In this document: piece after piece, positions 46,431-55,526 of the stretch
Numbering within the stretch: position 1 is the first letter of the stretch
Layout of the letters: each line of letters opens with the position of its first letter
Source of the DNA: Aeoliella mucimassa
GTDB taxonomy: Bacteria; Planctomycetota; Planctomycetia; Pirellulales; Lacipirellulaceae
Assembly: GCF_007748035.1 (NCBI RefSeq)
Contig: NZ_CP036278.1
Coordinates: 3,100,001 to 3,164,000 of the forward strand
Direction of reading: 5' to 3'
Length of the DNA: 64,000 bases
Position numbers and translations under genes: made by a program
The notes under the pieces: model-generated
Databases searched by the model: none
Told to the model about the DNA's origin: nothing
The model's input: the letters and a program-made list of their open reading frames with translations, nothing else

Positions 46431-47246
46431 ATGTTCGAAGGAAAACGCGGCCTGATCACCGGCGTCTTTAACAAGCAATCCATTGCTTGGGCGATTGCCG
46501 AACGCATTATGCAGAATGGCGGCGTTTGTGGTTTTTCGTACATGCCCGACAAGCCAGATGATGAGCGCAAGAAGAACCTGAATCGCATTCAAAAGCTCAC
46601 CGATGGGCTTGAGAATGTCGCCTTCCTGCAGCCGATGGATGCGACGAAGGACGATCAGATCGAAGCAGTGATGGACACCTGCAAAGAGAAATTCGGTCAA
46701 CTTGATTTCGTGCTTCATTCGATTGCTTATGCTCCTCCAGAGGATCTCAAAGGTTCGACCATCGACACCAGCCGCGAAGGCTTCAAGATGGCGATGGAGA
46801 TCAGTGCTTATAGTTTGCTCGCGATTTCAAAGGCGGCTCAGCCATTGCTCAAGGAAGGCTCGACCATCCTGACTCTCACCTACTTCGGCGGTGAGAAGGC
46901 GGTGCCGGGCTACAACATCATGGGCGTCTGCAAGGCGGCTTTGGATTCGATTGTTAAGTACCTGGCTTTCGATTTGGGTGCGGATGGTGTTCGTGTAAAT
47001 GCACTAAGCGCCGGGCCGATCCAGACCGTTAGCGGCCGGGGTGCCGGGGTCGACGAAATGCTCGGCCTGTACGAGGGAGTCGCTCCCTTAGGGCGGAACG
47101 TCACTCACGACGAGACCGGCAAAAGCGGTGCGTTCCTACTCTCGGAGATGTCGAGCGGCATCACCGGCGAAATCCTGCATCTCGATAGCGGATACAATAT
47201 GATGGGTTCGCCCGGTCGATTGCTCGATCGGTTTCGCAAGCAATAA
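46431..47246 (+). CDS. fabI: Enoyl-ACP reductase (NADH)
   Basis: 271 residues. Final reduction step of fatty acid elongation. Start ATG 46431 (MFEGKRGLITGVFNKQS) has GAGGAAGTGAA directly upstream. Nucleotide site and SIAWAIAERI are typical, and the active-site Tyr and Lys are in GYNIMGVCKAAL. The C-terminus ITGEILHLDSGYNMMG is the family ending. Its stop immediately abuts that of the convergent regulator gene. Confidence 0.95.
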   Translation: MFEGKRGLITGVFNKQSIAWAIAERIMQNGGVCGFSYMPDKPDDERKKNLNRIQKLTDGLENVAFLQPMDATKDDQIEAVMDTCKEKFGQLDFVLHSIAYAPPEDLKGSTIDTSREGFKMAMEISAYSLLAISKAAQPLLKEGSTILTLTYFGGEKAVPGYNIMGVCKAALDSIVKYLAFDLGADGVRVNALSAGPIQTVSGRGAGVDEMLGLYEGVAPLGRNVTHDETGKSGAFLLSEMSSGITGEILHLDSGYNMMGSPGRLLDRFRKQ

Positions 47247-48122
47247 CTAAGCCTGCTTCAGCTCGGCTTGCAGTTTTGCCGCAGTACATGCCAGATCAGT
47301 CATCGATGTGCTGTACCGCGTACAAGATAAGTTGGGTTGTAACTCAACCGGAATGGCCTGACCGCCGACGATCCAGCGGGTAATCTCCGCAGTGGGATCA
47401 AGCAGCTTTTCATTTGCTTGCTCGATGAACCTTTCGGGGTGATCGATGTGGGTCAGGCTGAGTAGTGATAGTTGCGGAGCGTGATGCTCTACCGCATCGC
47501 GAATCTCTTCCAGCGGAAGTGCGATACCGAGGATTTTGGCGTCCCAGCCTTTCTCTCGCAGCACGAGTTCCACGAGTCGGGCGGGGAGTTCCGAGTGATC
47601 CCCCGAGGGGGTCGTGATCAATGCCTTAGGGGCACCGGCTATTGCAAGCGGTAACATGCGACGCAAGTTGTGCAGTGTCGCGACCGCGATCTCGCACGCC
47701 CGACGTTCTTGATGCACGCTTAGTTCGCCCCGCTCCCAGCGATGGCCAAGCTCGTGGAACACCGGTGCGATCACGAAATCGGCCAGCTCCACGATGGAAT
47801 GCCCTGCGTGGTACAGCGGTTCGATAATCGCCTGACTGGCTCCTTCGTCGCCAGCGGTCAGGGCTTCTAGCAGCGGCTCGTGAACATCCTTCAGCTCGCA
47901 CTTGGCACTCTTCGCAGCCAGGCCGAGCACTTCAGGGCGGATGATGCGGTAACCCTGTTCGCGGGCGAGTCGCACCACGGCCGAGAGGGCCAGTTTGCGG
48001 TGGCCACCTGCGGTTTTTACGGCTTCGACTTTGCCGCAATCCACCCATCGTTTGACCGAAGATTCACCAACGCCAAGCGCTCGGGCGACTTGCTTGGGCG
48101 TAAATTTTCGTTCCATCGGCAT
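47247..48122 (-). CDS. MerR-type regulator with B12-binding-like domain (CarH-like), ligand residues missing
   Basis: 291 residues. An N-terminal MerR HTH (FTPKQVARALGVGESSVKRW), a helical bundle and a Rossmann-like cobalamin domain, as in the light sensors CarH/LitR. CarH binds adenosylcobalamin through Trp, Glu-His and an axial His in GExH. Here the first motif reads WERGELSVHQER (W129 kept, His of EH changed to Arg140) and the second reads TTPSGDHSELP (axial position Ser177 by alignment). So cobalamin binding is doubtful. Likely a DNA-binding repressor with a changed signal. It converges with fabI and is downstream of the aldehyde dehydrogenase gene. Confidence 0.88.
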   Translation of the reverse strand: MPMERKFTPKQVARALGVGESSVKRWVDCGKVEAVKTAGGHRKLALSAVVRLAREQGYRIIRPEVLGLAAKSAKCELKDVHEPLLEALTAGDEGASQAIIEPLYHAGHSIVELADFVIAPVFHELGHRWERGELSVHQERRACEIAVATLHNLRRMLPLAIAGAPKALITTPSGDHSELPARLVELVLREKGWDAKILGIALPLEEIRDAVEHHAPQLSLLSLTHIDHPERFIEQANEKLLDPTAEITRWIVGGQAIPVELQPNLSCTRYSTSMTDLACTAAKLQAELKQA

Positions 48123-48240
48123 GGCAGTACTTCAACTCGCTTGTCGATGCGGTTCGATCTTCAGAACCGCAGGTTTGGCAGGTGTCTACCTATTCTTCTA
48201 TCGAGTGCTGACGGTCGATTTATTGTCCTTTTATGAATCA

Positions 48241-48274
48241 GATGCCTCCCCCCTCTTGGGAGGGGAGAGGCGTC
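48241..48274 (-). terminator. Hairpin downstream of the aldehyde dehydrogenase gene
   Basis: GC-rich inverted repeat just past the stop codon (arms around GCCTCCCCCCTC and its near-complement, one internal mismatch, 4-base loop, outer pairs extended). No T-run follows, so it may stop RNA decay or act with Rho rather than as an intrinsic terminator. Confidence 0.4.
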
Positions 48275-48284
48275 TGGAGAAGTC

Positions 48285-49760
48285 CTAATCTAGCGACATG
48301 GTCACGGTCTTCACCTCAGTGTAGGCTGCCAGTCCGGCTTCGCCCAACTCTCGGCCAATTCCGCTTTGCTTAAAGCCGCCAAACGGAGCACCGGCATCAA
48401 AAACATCGTAACAATTCACCCAAACGGTTCCGGCTCGAACCTGGTCGGCGAACCGGTGGGCCTTCGCAACGTCGCGAGTCCAAACCGCCGCGGCCAGCCC
48501 GAAGTTCGTGTTGTTCGCCCGCCGTACCAGCTCGTCGACGTCACTGAACTTCAGCACACTGAGCACCGGACCAAAAATTTCGTCGCGGGCAATCCGCATG
48601 TCGTCGGTCACGCCAGCAAATAAGGTGGGCTCCACGTAGTAACCGCGGTCGCCCAGGCGGTTGCCGCCGGTCACGCAGCTGGCTCCATCTTGTTTGCCGT
48701 AGTCGACGTACTGCAGCACCTTATCGAGCTGCGCCTGATCGACCTGCGGACCTTGCCGAGTTGCAGGATCGAACGGGTCGCCGACCACGTGCTCGCGGTT
48801 GCGGCTGGCAATACGATCGACCACTTCGTCGTACACGCTGTCTTCCACAAACAATCGGCTACCAGCGCAGCAACATTGCCCTTGATTGAAATAAAGCGCG
48901 AAGTGGGCACCAGCGATGGCCGCGTCGAGATCCGCATCGGCGAAGATCACGTTCGGGCTTTTGCCGCCGAGTTCGAAGGTGAGCCGCTTCATCGTTTCGG
49001 TCGCCGCGCGCTGAATGATCTTGGCCGTGGCCAACTCGCCGGTGAAGGCAATCTTGTCGACGCCGGGATGTTCGACCAAGGCGGCGCCGGCCGTGGGACC
49101 GTAGCCCGGCACCACATTAATCACCCCGTCGGGGATACCCGCCTGCTGGGCGAGGTGGGCCATTCGCAAACAAGTAAGCGGAGTTTGCTCGGCTGGCTTC
49201 ATCACAATCGTGCAACCGGCCGCGAGGGCGGGGCCCCACTTCCAAGCGGCCATCAGTGCGGGGAAATTCCAAGGGATAATCTGCCCGACCACGCCGACCG
49301 GCTCACGCTTGGTGTAGCAGAAGTAGTCGCCGCGGATGGGGATCGTCGCCCCGTGGATCTTGTCGGCCCAGCCGGCGTAGTAACGCAGGCAGTCGACCAC
49401 CAGCGGCAGGTCGGCGTTGCGGGCGTCGCTAATCGGTTTGCCATTGTCGAGCGTTTCGAGCGCGGCGAGTTCGTCGATTTCGCTCTCGATCAAATCAGCC
49501 AGCCGATTCATCAACAGGCTGCGATCACGGGCGTCGAGCTTCGACCACTCTCCGCCGTCGAACTGCGCGCGGGCGGCATCCACCGCCGCGTCGATGTCGG
49601 CCTTGTCGCCTTCGGCCACTTGGCAGATCACTTCCTCGGTCGCCGGGTTAATGGTATCGAAAGTCTTTCCGCTCACCGACGAGGTCCACTTACCGCCGAT
49701 AAAGCACTCGGTATGGCGGATTGGGGGAGCCGATAAGACTTGGGGAACAACCGTAGCCAT
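48285..49760 (-). CDS. NAD(P)-dependent aldehyde dehydrogenase
   Basis: 491 residues, oxidises an aldehyde to the acid. Start ATG 49760 ([13 protein letters not shown]) is fixed by a perfect AGGAGGT seven bases upstream; the open frame further up is non-coding. Visible: cofactor-site [20 protein letters not shown]-type segment, general-base Glu in [12 protein letters not shown], catalytic Cys in [11 protein letters not shown], and the conserved [12 protein letters not shown]. The usual FTGSTEVG reads FTGELATAK. Substrate unknown; the family includes betaine- and fatty-aldehyde dehydrogenases. It has a long structured upstream region with a promoter-like pair. Confidence 0.93.
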   Translation of the reverse strand: MATVVPQVLSAPPIRHTECFIGGKWTSSVSGKTFDTINPATEEVICQVAEGDKADIDAAVDAARAQFDGGEWSKLDARDRSLLMNRLADLIESEIDELAALETLDNGKPISDARNADLPLVVDCLRYYAGWADKIHGATIPIRGDYFCYTKREPVGVVGQIIPWNFPALMAAWKWGPALAAGCTIVMKPAEQTPLTCLRMAHLAQQAGIPDGVINVVPGYGPTAGAALVEHPGVDKIAFTGELATAKIIQRAATETMKRLTFELGGKSPNVIFADADLDAAIAGAHFALYFNQGQCCCAGSRLFVEDSVYDEVVDRIASRNREHVVGDPFDPATRQGPQVDQAQLDKVLQYVDYGKQDGASCVTGGNRLGDRGYYVEPTLFAGVTDDMRIARDEIFGPVLSVLKFSDVDELVRRANNTNFGLAAAVWTRDVAKAHRFADQVRAGTVWVNCYDVFDAGAPFGGFKQSGIGRELGEAGLAAYTEVKTVTMSLD

Positions 49761-49820
49761 CCTAATTACCTCCTGTGGTTGAAAAGCGGCACAGCGAAGT
49801 GCGCCGGATAAGTCCAAGGA

Positions 49821-49849
49821 ATTGTAGCCAATCAGGTCCTGAATGTCCC
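49821..49849 (-). promoter_or_regulatory. Candidate promoter of the aldehyde dehydrogenase gene
   Basis: On the minus strand GGGACA and TACAAT separated by 17 bases (49844-49849 and 49821-49826), about 60 bases before the ATG. Confidence 0.4.
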
Positions 49850-49881
49850 GTTTGTAGTTGGAAGCAGCCAAGTTTCGCGAG

Positions 49882-49924
49882 ATAAAGCCCCCAATAGCCC
49901 GAAAACGATTCGTGGGGGCTTTAT
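49882..49924. terminator. Orphan bidirectional hairpin
   Basis: Perfect 12-bp stem ATAAAGCCCCCA (49882-49893) with its complement (49913-49924) and a 19-base loop. Both strands end in TTTAT, so it could terminate either way. No gene ends here; it lies upstream of the aldehyde dehydrogenase promoter candidate. Confidence 0.55.
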
Positions 49925-50268
49925 TCCTTCTGTAGTGCCCCCAGTCGCGTGAAAAAGTGCCGTGAATTTCGGGTAGAATCAGCCATGGGTGGGGCGAAAC
50001 GCTCCGCAAAGTTCCCCCAGCCGTGAAAGTGGGGGCAAAACCGTCGTCAGCCAGTCAGAGTGATCCGGCAAGAGTGAGAGGACTCGATCGATGAAACGGA
50101 AGCGAAGTGTGGCGGATGCGTATCGGAAAGCAACCTGTTTAAGTAAGGAAAGTGGTGGGTAAGTCGATACATCTATTAGAACAAAACGGGCGCCATTTAC
50201 CACTAAAAACTCTCTAGAATCGCCTGCGGGTTATACTGTACATTTGTTTTGAAAGAAAAGCTTGACAC

Positions 50269-50844
50269 ATGCTATGGCCACTGATGTTTCCCATGCGACT
50301 CACGTTCGTTGTGCTCGTGGCATTGGTGTGTCTGGCCACGATGTTTGCTCCGCGGTGGAATCGGAAACGAAAGTCGATGTTTTCGCTGGCGGTCGCTGTG
50401 GCCTGCGTCGCGTTCATTCCCTCGTGCGTGCTGATCCAAGTCGCCATCGACAAAGTGCGGTTTGGAGAGTTTGAATACTCGTCGGCCGCCGACATTCACG
50501 ATCGACGTGTCGATGGCTGGATGCCCAGGCAGGCCAGCAACATACGCTTGTTCAAACACGCGGGAGGGTTCCAGGCCAAGTATCAGATAGAGCAAGCGGA
50601 ACTGGAAGCCTTTATCGATCGGGAGTGGAAGGAGTGGGGAAGATACTCCGTGGTTTCAAGAAGCGACATAGAGCAAGGGAGATTTGTGAGCACGATGCGA
50701 GAGGATTTCCGCTACCCTCCGGAAACCGGCAGCGACACTCCTTTGAAAACCTATTCAAGCCCAGTTGCCGCCGACGGTGCTGGATTCACCATTTGGTACG
50801 ACCCCGAGACAGCAACCGCTTATCAGGAAGCTGGTTATTGGTAG
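50269..50844 (+). CDS. Two-helix membrane protein of unknown function
   Basis: 191 residues. Two membrane segments (FPMRLTFVVLVALVCLATMF, about 7-26, and FSLAVAVACVAFIPSCVLIQ, about 38-57) are followed by a soluble domain (SAADIHDRRVDGWMPRQASNIRLFKHAGGFQ as one span) with no recognised motif. No strong ribosome binding site before ATG 50269; ATG 50284 is a possible alternative start. Confidence 0.7.
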   Translation: MLWPLMFPMRLTFVVLVALVCLATMFAPRWNRKRKSMFSLAVAVACVAFIPSCVLIQVAIDKVRFGEFEYSSAADIHDRRVDGWMPRQASNIRLFKHAGGFQAKYQIEQAELEAFIDREWKEWGRYSVVSRSDIEQGRFVSTMREDFRYPPETGSDTPLKTYSSPVAADGAGFTIWYDPETATAYQEAGYW

Positions 50845-50896
50845 TGGGGGCCGACATTAATTGTGGATCCCCATCACTTTCTGAGGAGAATCAGCG

Positions 50897-51080
50897 ATGC
50901 AGTACGATACCGACAAAGTAGACGAGGCGGTGTTGGGGTTGTTGCTGCTGGGGACGAGTGGTCGCCAAAGGCTGGCTCGAACCGCCGGATCGCAATGCGA
51001 TGACGCTGACCTTCACCGAGCCGGGCTTGTCGCACGCACGGGATGTGTTTGACCGCCTGTTTGGGAAAGCCGCCTCGTAA
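50897..51080 (+). pseudogene. Frameshifted remnant resembling DUF6429 proteins
   Basis: GAGGAGAATCAGCG precedes ATG 50897, which opens MQYDTDKVDEAVLGLLLLG, the recognisable start of a small family (about 75-80 residues). The matching C-terminus (TLTFTEPGLSHARDVFDRLF) follows in another frame and ends at 51080. The centre, normally about 20 residues, is shortened and a +1-type shift separates the halves. It is probably a decayed gene. Confidence 0.5.
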
Positions 51081-51178
51081 CTTGCCGCCGATTATGGCAA
51101 GATTGGCCCCAGAGCGACGAATACTGCTTGCTGGCCTAGGTTGCCAGGTTGATAGATCGACTTTGGGAGAGGGTGTTC

Positions 51179-52681
51179 ATGGCGAGGAAGAAGGATAGCA
51201 AGTTTGGAGCCATTCTGGCGGGGCCGGCAATTGTTTGCGTGGGGGTGCTTGCCCTTTGGGAGAACGAGGGGCGATTCGATTTTCATAAGGCCGCGCGACA
51301 GGCCACGGTGGTCGCCGACCCCGCCGAGGCGAGTCAGCACGACACCTTTGCTCTGACCGGCCAGTTGGAAACGAAGATGCCGATCCAGGGGTACTACGTC
51401 GAAGGTTTCACCGGCTACTATCGGGTCGATCGCAATGCAGAGATCTACTGTTGGGATCGCGACGAAGATAGCGATGGCGACGTGACCTGGCGGGAGAAGT
51501 GGATGTCGAGCGTCGATAATAATTCGCGGAATAGCGGCATCAAAAAGACTTTGAAGAGCGACCATTTGTTTCCCCCCAGGTACGAATTGGGCGACCTGCT
51601 TATCAGCGCAGAAGATATTCATCTGGTCGACGATCGCGAGCCGATCGCCGCGGGGAGGTTGGCGATGACCGACGCTGCCAAGTCGGCCCGGTTGCGCATC
51701 GATACCCAGTGCTTTTATAAAGGCAAAGGTCGACTCTCATCGCCGGAATTGGGGGACGAGCGGATTGAGTACTACGGAATACCTAACTCGCCGACCGCCA
51801 GTTACTTCGGCGCGGTTCGTGGCGATATGGCCTGGGGCAAGCAATACGAGGTTTCGCAGAGCTTTCTCTCGGGCATCATCCAGAACGATGGCATGCTGCA
51901 TCACCTGGCGAATGGCGATCGCGAGGTGGCCTTAGCTACCATCAAAGGGTACCTCGCGAAGCTGCTGTGGTTCACCCGCCTGGGCGGGACCGTGGCGATC
52001 ATCGTTGGCATGCTCATCACCGTGAGCCCGTTCGTCGGTTTGCTAAGGGGGGTGCCAGTGCTGGGGCCGCTGGTCGAGTGGGGAGCGTTTCTCATCAGCG
52101 TGGTGCTTGGCTTAACGCTGGCCGGCACGGTGATCGCAGCCTCGTACATTGCCCATCATCCACTGCTCGTCGCGTTGCCGCTGGTGCTGGTAGGCGTAGG
52201 CATCTACTACCTGAGAAGGCGATCGCAAGCAACCAAGGAGAACGTACAGACCGCCTTATCGGAGTACCAGCAGAAGCACGCCGCTTCGGCAGACGAAGAG
52301 GGATTCGATATCGACATCAACTCGCGTGGCTGGAGCGCCGGCTTCGCCGAGCAGACGTTCGAAAAGCTGGTGGCCATGGCGTCGCTGCATGGGCTTGGGC
52401 GGAAGGAAACCAAGTTTCTTGAGCAATGGGGCGAGTCGAATGGCATCGCCAAATCACGGGTCGACCAGATGATTGCCACTGCCCCGCAGGAGGTGGATGC
52501 GGTGGAGATCGATACCCGCAACGACATGATTCTGCTGGTGTGCGTCGCCTTGGCCGATGGCATGCTATCGGGCCGGGAGCACTCGGCGCTCAAGTCGATT
52601 GCCAAGCGGGTGGATATGGAACCGGCGGTGCTGAACGAGATTATTGCTGGCGTCGAAGCGGGAACGCTCCGCCCGGCGTAA
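51179..52681 (+). CDS. TMEM43-family membrane protein fused to a TerB-like domain
   Basis: 500 residues from ATG 51179 (MARKKDSKFG). An N-terminal membrane segment (GAILAGPAIVCVGVLALW) ends in ENEGR, the hallmark of TMEM43 (LUMA) proteins. A large extracytoplasmic domain (about 35-265) follows, then three or four membrane helices (about 278-375). The C-terminal 110 residues are TerB-like (LVCVALADGMLSGREHSALKSIA as core). TMEM43-type proteins in bacteria have no settled role; TerB domains bind metal or partners at the membrane. The fusion hints at an envelope stress or metal response. Confidence 0.82.
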   Translation: MARKKDSKFGAILAGPAIVCVGVLALWENEGRFDFHKAARQATVVADPAEASQHDTFALTGQLETKMPIQGYYVEGFTGYYRVDRNAEIYCWDRDEDSDGDVTWREKWMSSVDNNSRNSGIKKTLKSDHLFPPRYELGDLLISAEDIHLVDDREPIAAGRLAMTDAAKSARLRIDTQCFYKGKGRLSSPELGDERIEYYGIPNSPTASYFGAVRGDMAWGKQYEVSQSFLSGIIQNDGMLHHLANGDREVALATIKGYLAKLLWFTRLGGTVAIIVGMLITVSPFVGLLRGVPVLGPLVEWGAFLISVVLGLTLAGTVIAASYIAHHPLLVALPLVLVGVGIYYLRRRSQATKENVQTALSEYQQKHAASADEEGFDIDINSRGWSAGFAEQTFEKLVAMASLHGLGRKETKFLEQWGESNGIAKSRVDQMIATAPQEVDAVEIDTRNDMILLVCVALADGMLSGREHSALKSIAKRVDMEPAVLNEIIAGVEAGTLRPA

Positions 52682-52849
52682 GATGAATTCAGGGCTTTTT
52701 ATGCCAAAGTTCGCTGAGAACGGGCAAAATCGCTCTGGGTGATTCCCCGCCAGATGTGGTAAGGTGTCGCACGTCGAAAGGATACTCGACCGATGCTAGC
52801 AGCCGCTGTGCATCGCTTTAAGCCACCCACCGCGAACCTGGAGAGCAGC

Positions 52850-53803
52850 ATGGAAGCTCGCTCGAAGTCGGCCGCTTTGCCGACTGTCGTACTCGCCCTG
52901 TTTGTTGTTTGGTCGTTGACGCTCGATGTCGAGGCGGCTCGCTATCAAACCACTAACTTCGATGTCGTGGCTCCCACTGGCGAATTAGCCCAGGAAATCG
53001 GCAATGCAGCCGAGCACTGGCGGAAGACCTTGGCAGTTCAATGGATTGGCAAAGAGATGCCCCCTTGGTCGCGCAAGTGCCCGATTAAGGCCGAAGTGGC
53101 TCCTCACCTTGGTGCGGGTGGTGTGACCACCTTTGTGTTCGACCGCGGCGAGGTGTTCGACTGGAACATGACCATCACTGGATCGCGCGAGCGAGTGCTC
53201 GATTCGGTGCTTCCTCACGAGATCACGCACACGATCTTCGCCTGCCATTTCCGCCAACCCCTGCCCCGCTGGGCCGATGAAGGGGCTTGCACCACGGTGG
53301 AGCATCCGAGCGAAATCGCCAAGCAGGAACGCCTGCTGATTCAATTTCTGCAAACCGGCAAAGGCATTCCCTTTGGGCAGATGTTTGCCATGAAGGAATA
53401 CCCCCGCGACGTGCTACCGCTGTACGCTCAAGGGCACTCGCTTACTCGCTACCTGATTGGCAAGCATGGCCAGCCTGAGTTCTTGAAGTTCGTAGCCGAC
53501 GGCATGACCGACGAAAACTGGCCGCGTGCGGTTCGCGAGCACTACGGGCATCAGAGTCTGCTGGCGTTGCAGAACGAATGGCTCGAATGGGTGAAGCAAG
53601 GCCGCCCGGTGCTGCCCGGCGAGCATCGCGGATCCGACGTACAACTAGCGGGGCATGAAGCACCAGTGTCGTTGCCGCCGCGGAAGGAAATCACCCCGCT
53701 GGCCAGCACCAATCACGAATCGGCCTACTCGCGGAACGTGCGTCAGCAAGGTAGCAAAGCAATGCGAGCCGATACGAACTCGGCGAACACTGTCTGGCGC
53801 TAA
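52850..53803 (+). CDS. Exported zinc metallopeptidase-like protein (gluzincin type)
   Basis: 317 residues. ATG 52850 is chosen for the GGAGAG just upstream and because it leads into a signal peptide (ALPTVVLALFVVWSLTLDVEA). The zinc motif HEITH is at 123-127, and WADEG (141-145) supplies the third ligand Glu. This layout matches the MA-like peptidase clan. The tail (from about 250) is Pro/Ser-rich and disordered-looking. It is probably active outside the cytoplasm. Its stop interlocks with the cdsA stop (CTAA at 53800-53803). Confidence 0.82.
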   Translation: MEARSKSAALPTVVLALFVVWSLTLDVEAARYQTTNFDVVAPTGELAQEIGNAAEHWRKTLAVQWIGKEMPPWSRKCPIKAEVAPHLGAGGVTTFVFDRGEVFDWNMTITGSRERVLDSVLPHEITHTIFACHFRQPLPRWADEGACTTVEHPSEIAKQERLLIQFLQTGKGIPFGQMFAMKEYPRDVLPLYAQGHSLTRYLIGKHGQPEFLKFVADGMTDENWPRAVREHYGHQSLLALQNEWLEWVKQGRPVLPGEHRGSDVQLAGHEAPVSLPPRKEITPLASTNHESAYSRNVRQQGSKAMRADTNSANTVWR

Positions 53804-54744
53804 GGCACCAACAGGTGCTTGGCGACGTGGTAGAACACCGGCGCGGCAAAGCAGATGGCGTCGATGCGGTCGAGCACACCGCCATGGCCTTCTACTAAGG
53901 TCCCAAAATCGCGGACTCCACGGTCGCGTTTGATGGCCGACATGGTCATCGACCCGGCAAAGCCCATCACCGCGATCACCATGCTCACCAGCGCGGTGTG
54001 CCAAAGCTCGTTGAAGGGTTTGAACGCCATGTGATAGGTCATGCCGACCAACGCGGTACTGGCCGCTCCGCCGAGCATGCCTTCCCAAGTCTTGGTGCCA
54101 TTGATGTTGGCCGAGATCACGTTGCGGCCGTAGAGACGGTCGCCGATGAACTGCAGCCCTTCGCTCACGAGCGACATGAGCACCAGGAAGAACAGCAGCC
54201 GCGAACGATCGGCGTACTCGCCGTACTCCAGGTCGAGCAGCGCGGGGGCGAAGCCCAAGCAATACACGCACACCAACAGGCCCGATTGAATCTTGGCCAC
54301 TCGCTCCAGGAATCGTTTGGTATCGCCGGCAATCGCGATGCGAAGCGGGATAAACAAGAACCCGTAAACCGGGATCAACACGCTATAGCTGTCGTACAGG
54401 TTCATCCACACCAGGATGTAATGCAGTGGGGTGAACAGGAAGAACACCCAGAACAGCGCGCGGTGATCCCCTTGCCGAGTCGGCGTGAGGGTAATGAATT
54501 CGCGGAGTGCCCAAAAGCTAATTAGCCCGAACAGCAGGATGGTGACCCCGGGGCTGAGGAACGCGACCGAGAGCAGACAGCAGATGATCCACCATGCGCG
54601 CAGCCGGGCGTTGAACGCGTTGACCGCTGCGGGGTTGAGGCCCAGCTGTGGCTGCCGCGCAAGGAGCTGCCCAATCACGGTCACGGCCGTGAGGAGCATG
54701 ACAATGGTGCCGGCAAGCGCCCAGTTAAGTTGAATTGGTGTCAT
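53800..54744 (-). CDS. cdsA: Phosphatidate cytidylyltransferase
   Basis: 314 residues, polytopic membrane enzyme that makes CDP-diacylglycerol from phosphatidate and CTP. The C-terminal signature is recognisable (SAIKRDRGVRDFG...GHGGVLDRID) but the normally invariant Lys-Asp pair reads Arg-Asp and the region before HGG is changed. Many helices (IVMLLTAVTVIGQLL; WIICCLLSVAFLSPG; LLFGLISFWAL, etc.). It is 34 bases downstream of plsC, which makes its substrate. Confidence 0.9.
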   Translation of the reverse strand: MTPIQLNWALAGTIVMLLTAVTVIGQLLARQPQLGLNPAAVNAFNARLRAWWIICCLLSVAFLSPGVTILLFGLISFWALREFITLTPTRQGDHRALFWVFFLFTPLHYILVWMNLYDSYSVLIPVYGFLFIPLRIAIAGDTKRFLERVAKIQSGLLVCVYCLGFAPALLDLEYGEYADRSRLLFFLVLMSLVSEGLQFIGDRLYGRNVISANINGTKTWEGMLGGAASTALVGMTYHMAFKPFNELWHTALVSMVIAVMGFAGSMTMSAIKRDRGVRDFGTLVEGHGGVLDRIDAICFAAPVFYHVAKHLLVP

Positions 54745-54778
54745 AGGAATTATTCGCAGGGCGAAGTAGCGACTGCGG

Positions 54779-55393
54779 TTAACTGTCTTTCTCTCGCGCC
54801 CGCAGATTCATGACCGCTTCGCGGGCTCGGGCCAGGAACTCCACCTTGGTTTCGCCGGCTTCGAGCCACATCGGTGGGCCAAAGGTTACTGACGACAATA
54901 GCGGGACCGGCAGGAATTCTCCACGGGGGAGAATGCGATTCATGTTGTCGATGTATACGGGGATCAGCTCCAGGTCGGGACGTTTCTTCGCCAGGTAGTA
55001 CAAACCGCTTTTGAACGAGCCAACCGTCTCGCCGGACGAGCGGCCCCCCTCGGGGAAAATAATCACCGAGTAGGTGCGGCCGATCTCCCGGATCATGATG
55101 TCGACGGGGCTCTGATGCACTTTGATCTCCTTGCGGTCGATCAGCATCGCATTGTACACCTTCGCGATGTAGGGCCGTATCCGCCCCTTGCCCCAGTAGT
55201 CCTTCGCCGCGGCTGGGCGGGTGAGCTTACGCACATCATGCGGCAATGCTGACCAGACGAGTATCACATCCAAGTGACTCGTATGGTTGGCAAAATAGAC
55301 CCGCTGGCACGTGTCGGGCTGGCTGTCCACCCACCGCACACTCGCGCCGCTCAACAGGCGGGCGGTCGTTGTCAGGATGGTTTCGGTGATCAT
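54779..55393 (-). CDS. plsC: 1-acyl-glycerol-3-phosphate acyltransferase
   Basis: 204 residues. Adds the second acyl chain to lysophosphatidate. Active-site NHTSHLD (36-42) and the FPEGGRS block (113-119) are intact; the later GLYYLA and PVYIDN segments also match. It sits directly upstream of cdsA, the next step of phospholipid synthesis. Confidence 0.92.
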   Translation of the reverse strand: MITETILTTTARLLSGASVRWVDSQPDTCQRVYFANHTSHLDVILVWSALPHDVRKLTRPAAAKDYWGKGRIRPYIAKVYNAMLIDRKEIKVHQSPVDIMIREIGRTYSVIIFPEGGRSSGETVGSFKSGLYYLAKKRPDLELIPVYIDNMNRILPRGEFLPVPLLSSVTFGPPMWLEAGETKVEFLARAREAVMNLRAREKDS

Positions 55394-55526
55394 TCCGGTT
55401 CAGTCAGCAGTGGCGGGCTCGGATCGTAGGACGAGGCATTATTATGATTGCGCCCGGGGAACGACGCGAGTGGCATCGGGGCGGTTGACAGCACGGTTTT
55501 CGGGCCGGGACGGAGCCGAAATCTCC

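Larger units (their letters stand above)
49761..50268. other. Structured 508-base intergenic region upstream of the aldehyde dehydrogenase
   Basis: Divergent region with no convincing gene. It holds a promoter candidate (49821-49849), a perfect 12-bp hairpin (49882-49924) and repeated CCCCCAG...CGTGAAA..GTG-like elements (around 49937-49965 and 50014-50036). The hairpin is not at the end of any gene on either strand, so an unannotated small RNA is possible. Confidence 0.5.

Noticed and set aside
49979-50203. 74-codon minus-strand ORF upstream of the aldehyde dehydrogenase gene
   Set aside because: It overlaps the repeated CCCCCAG elements and shows no coding character or ribosome site.
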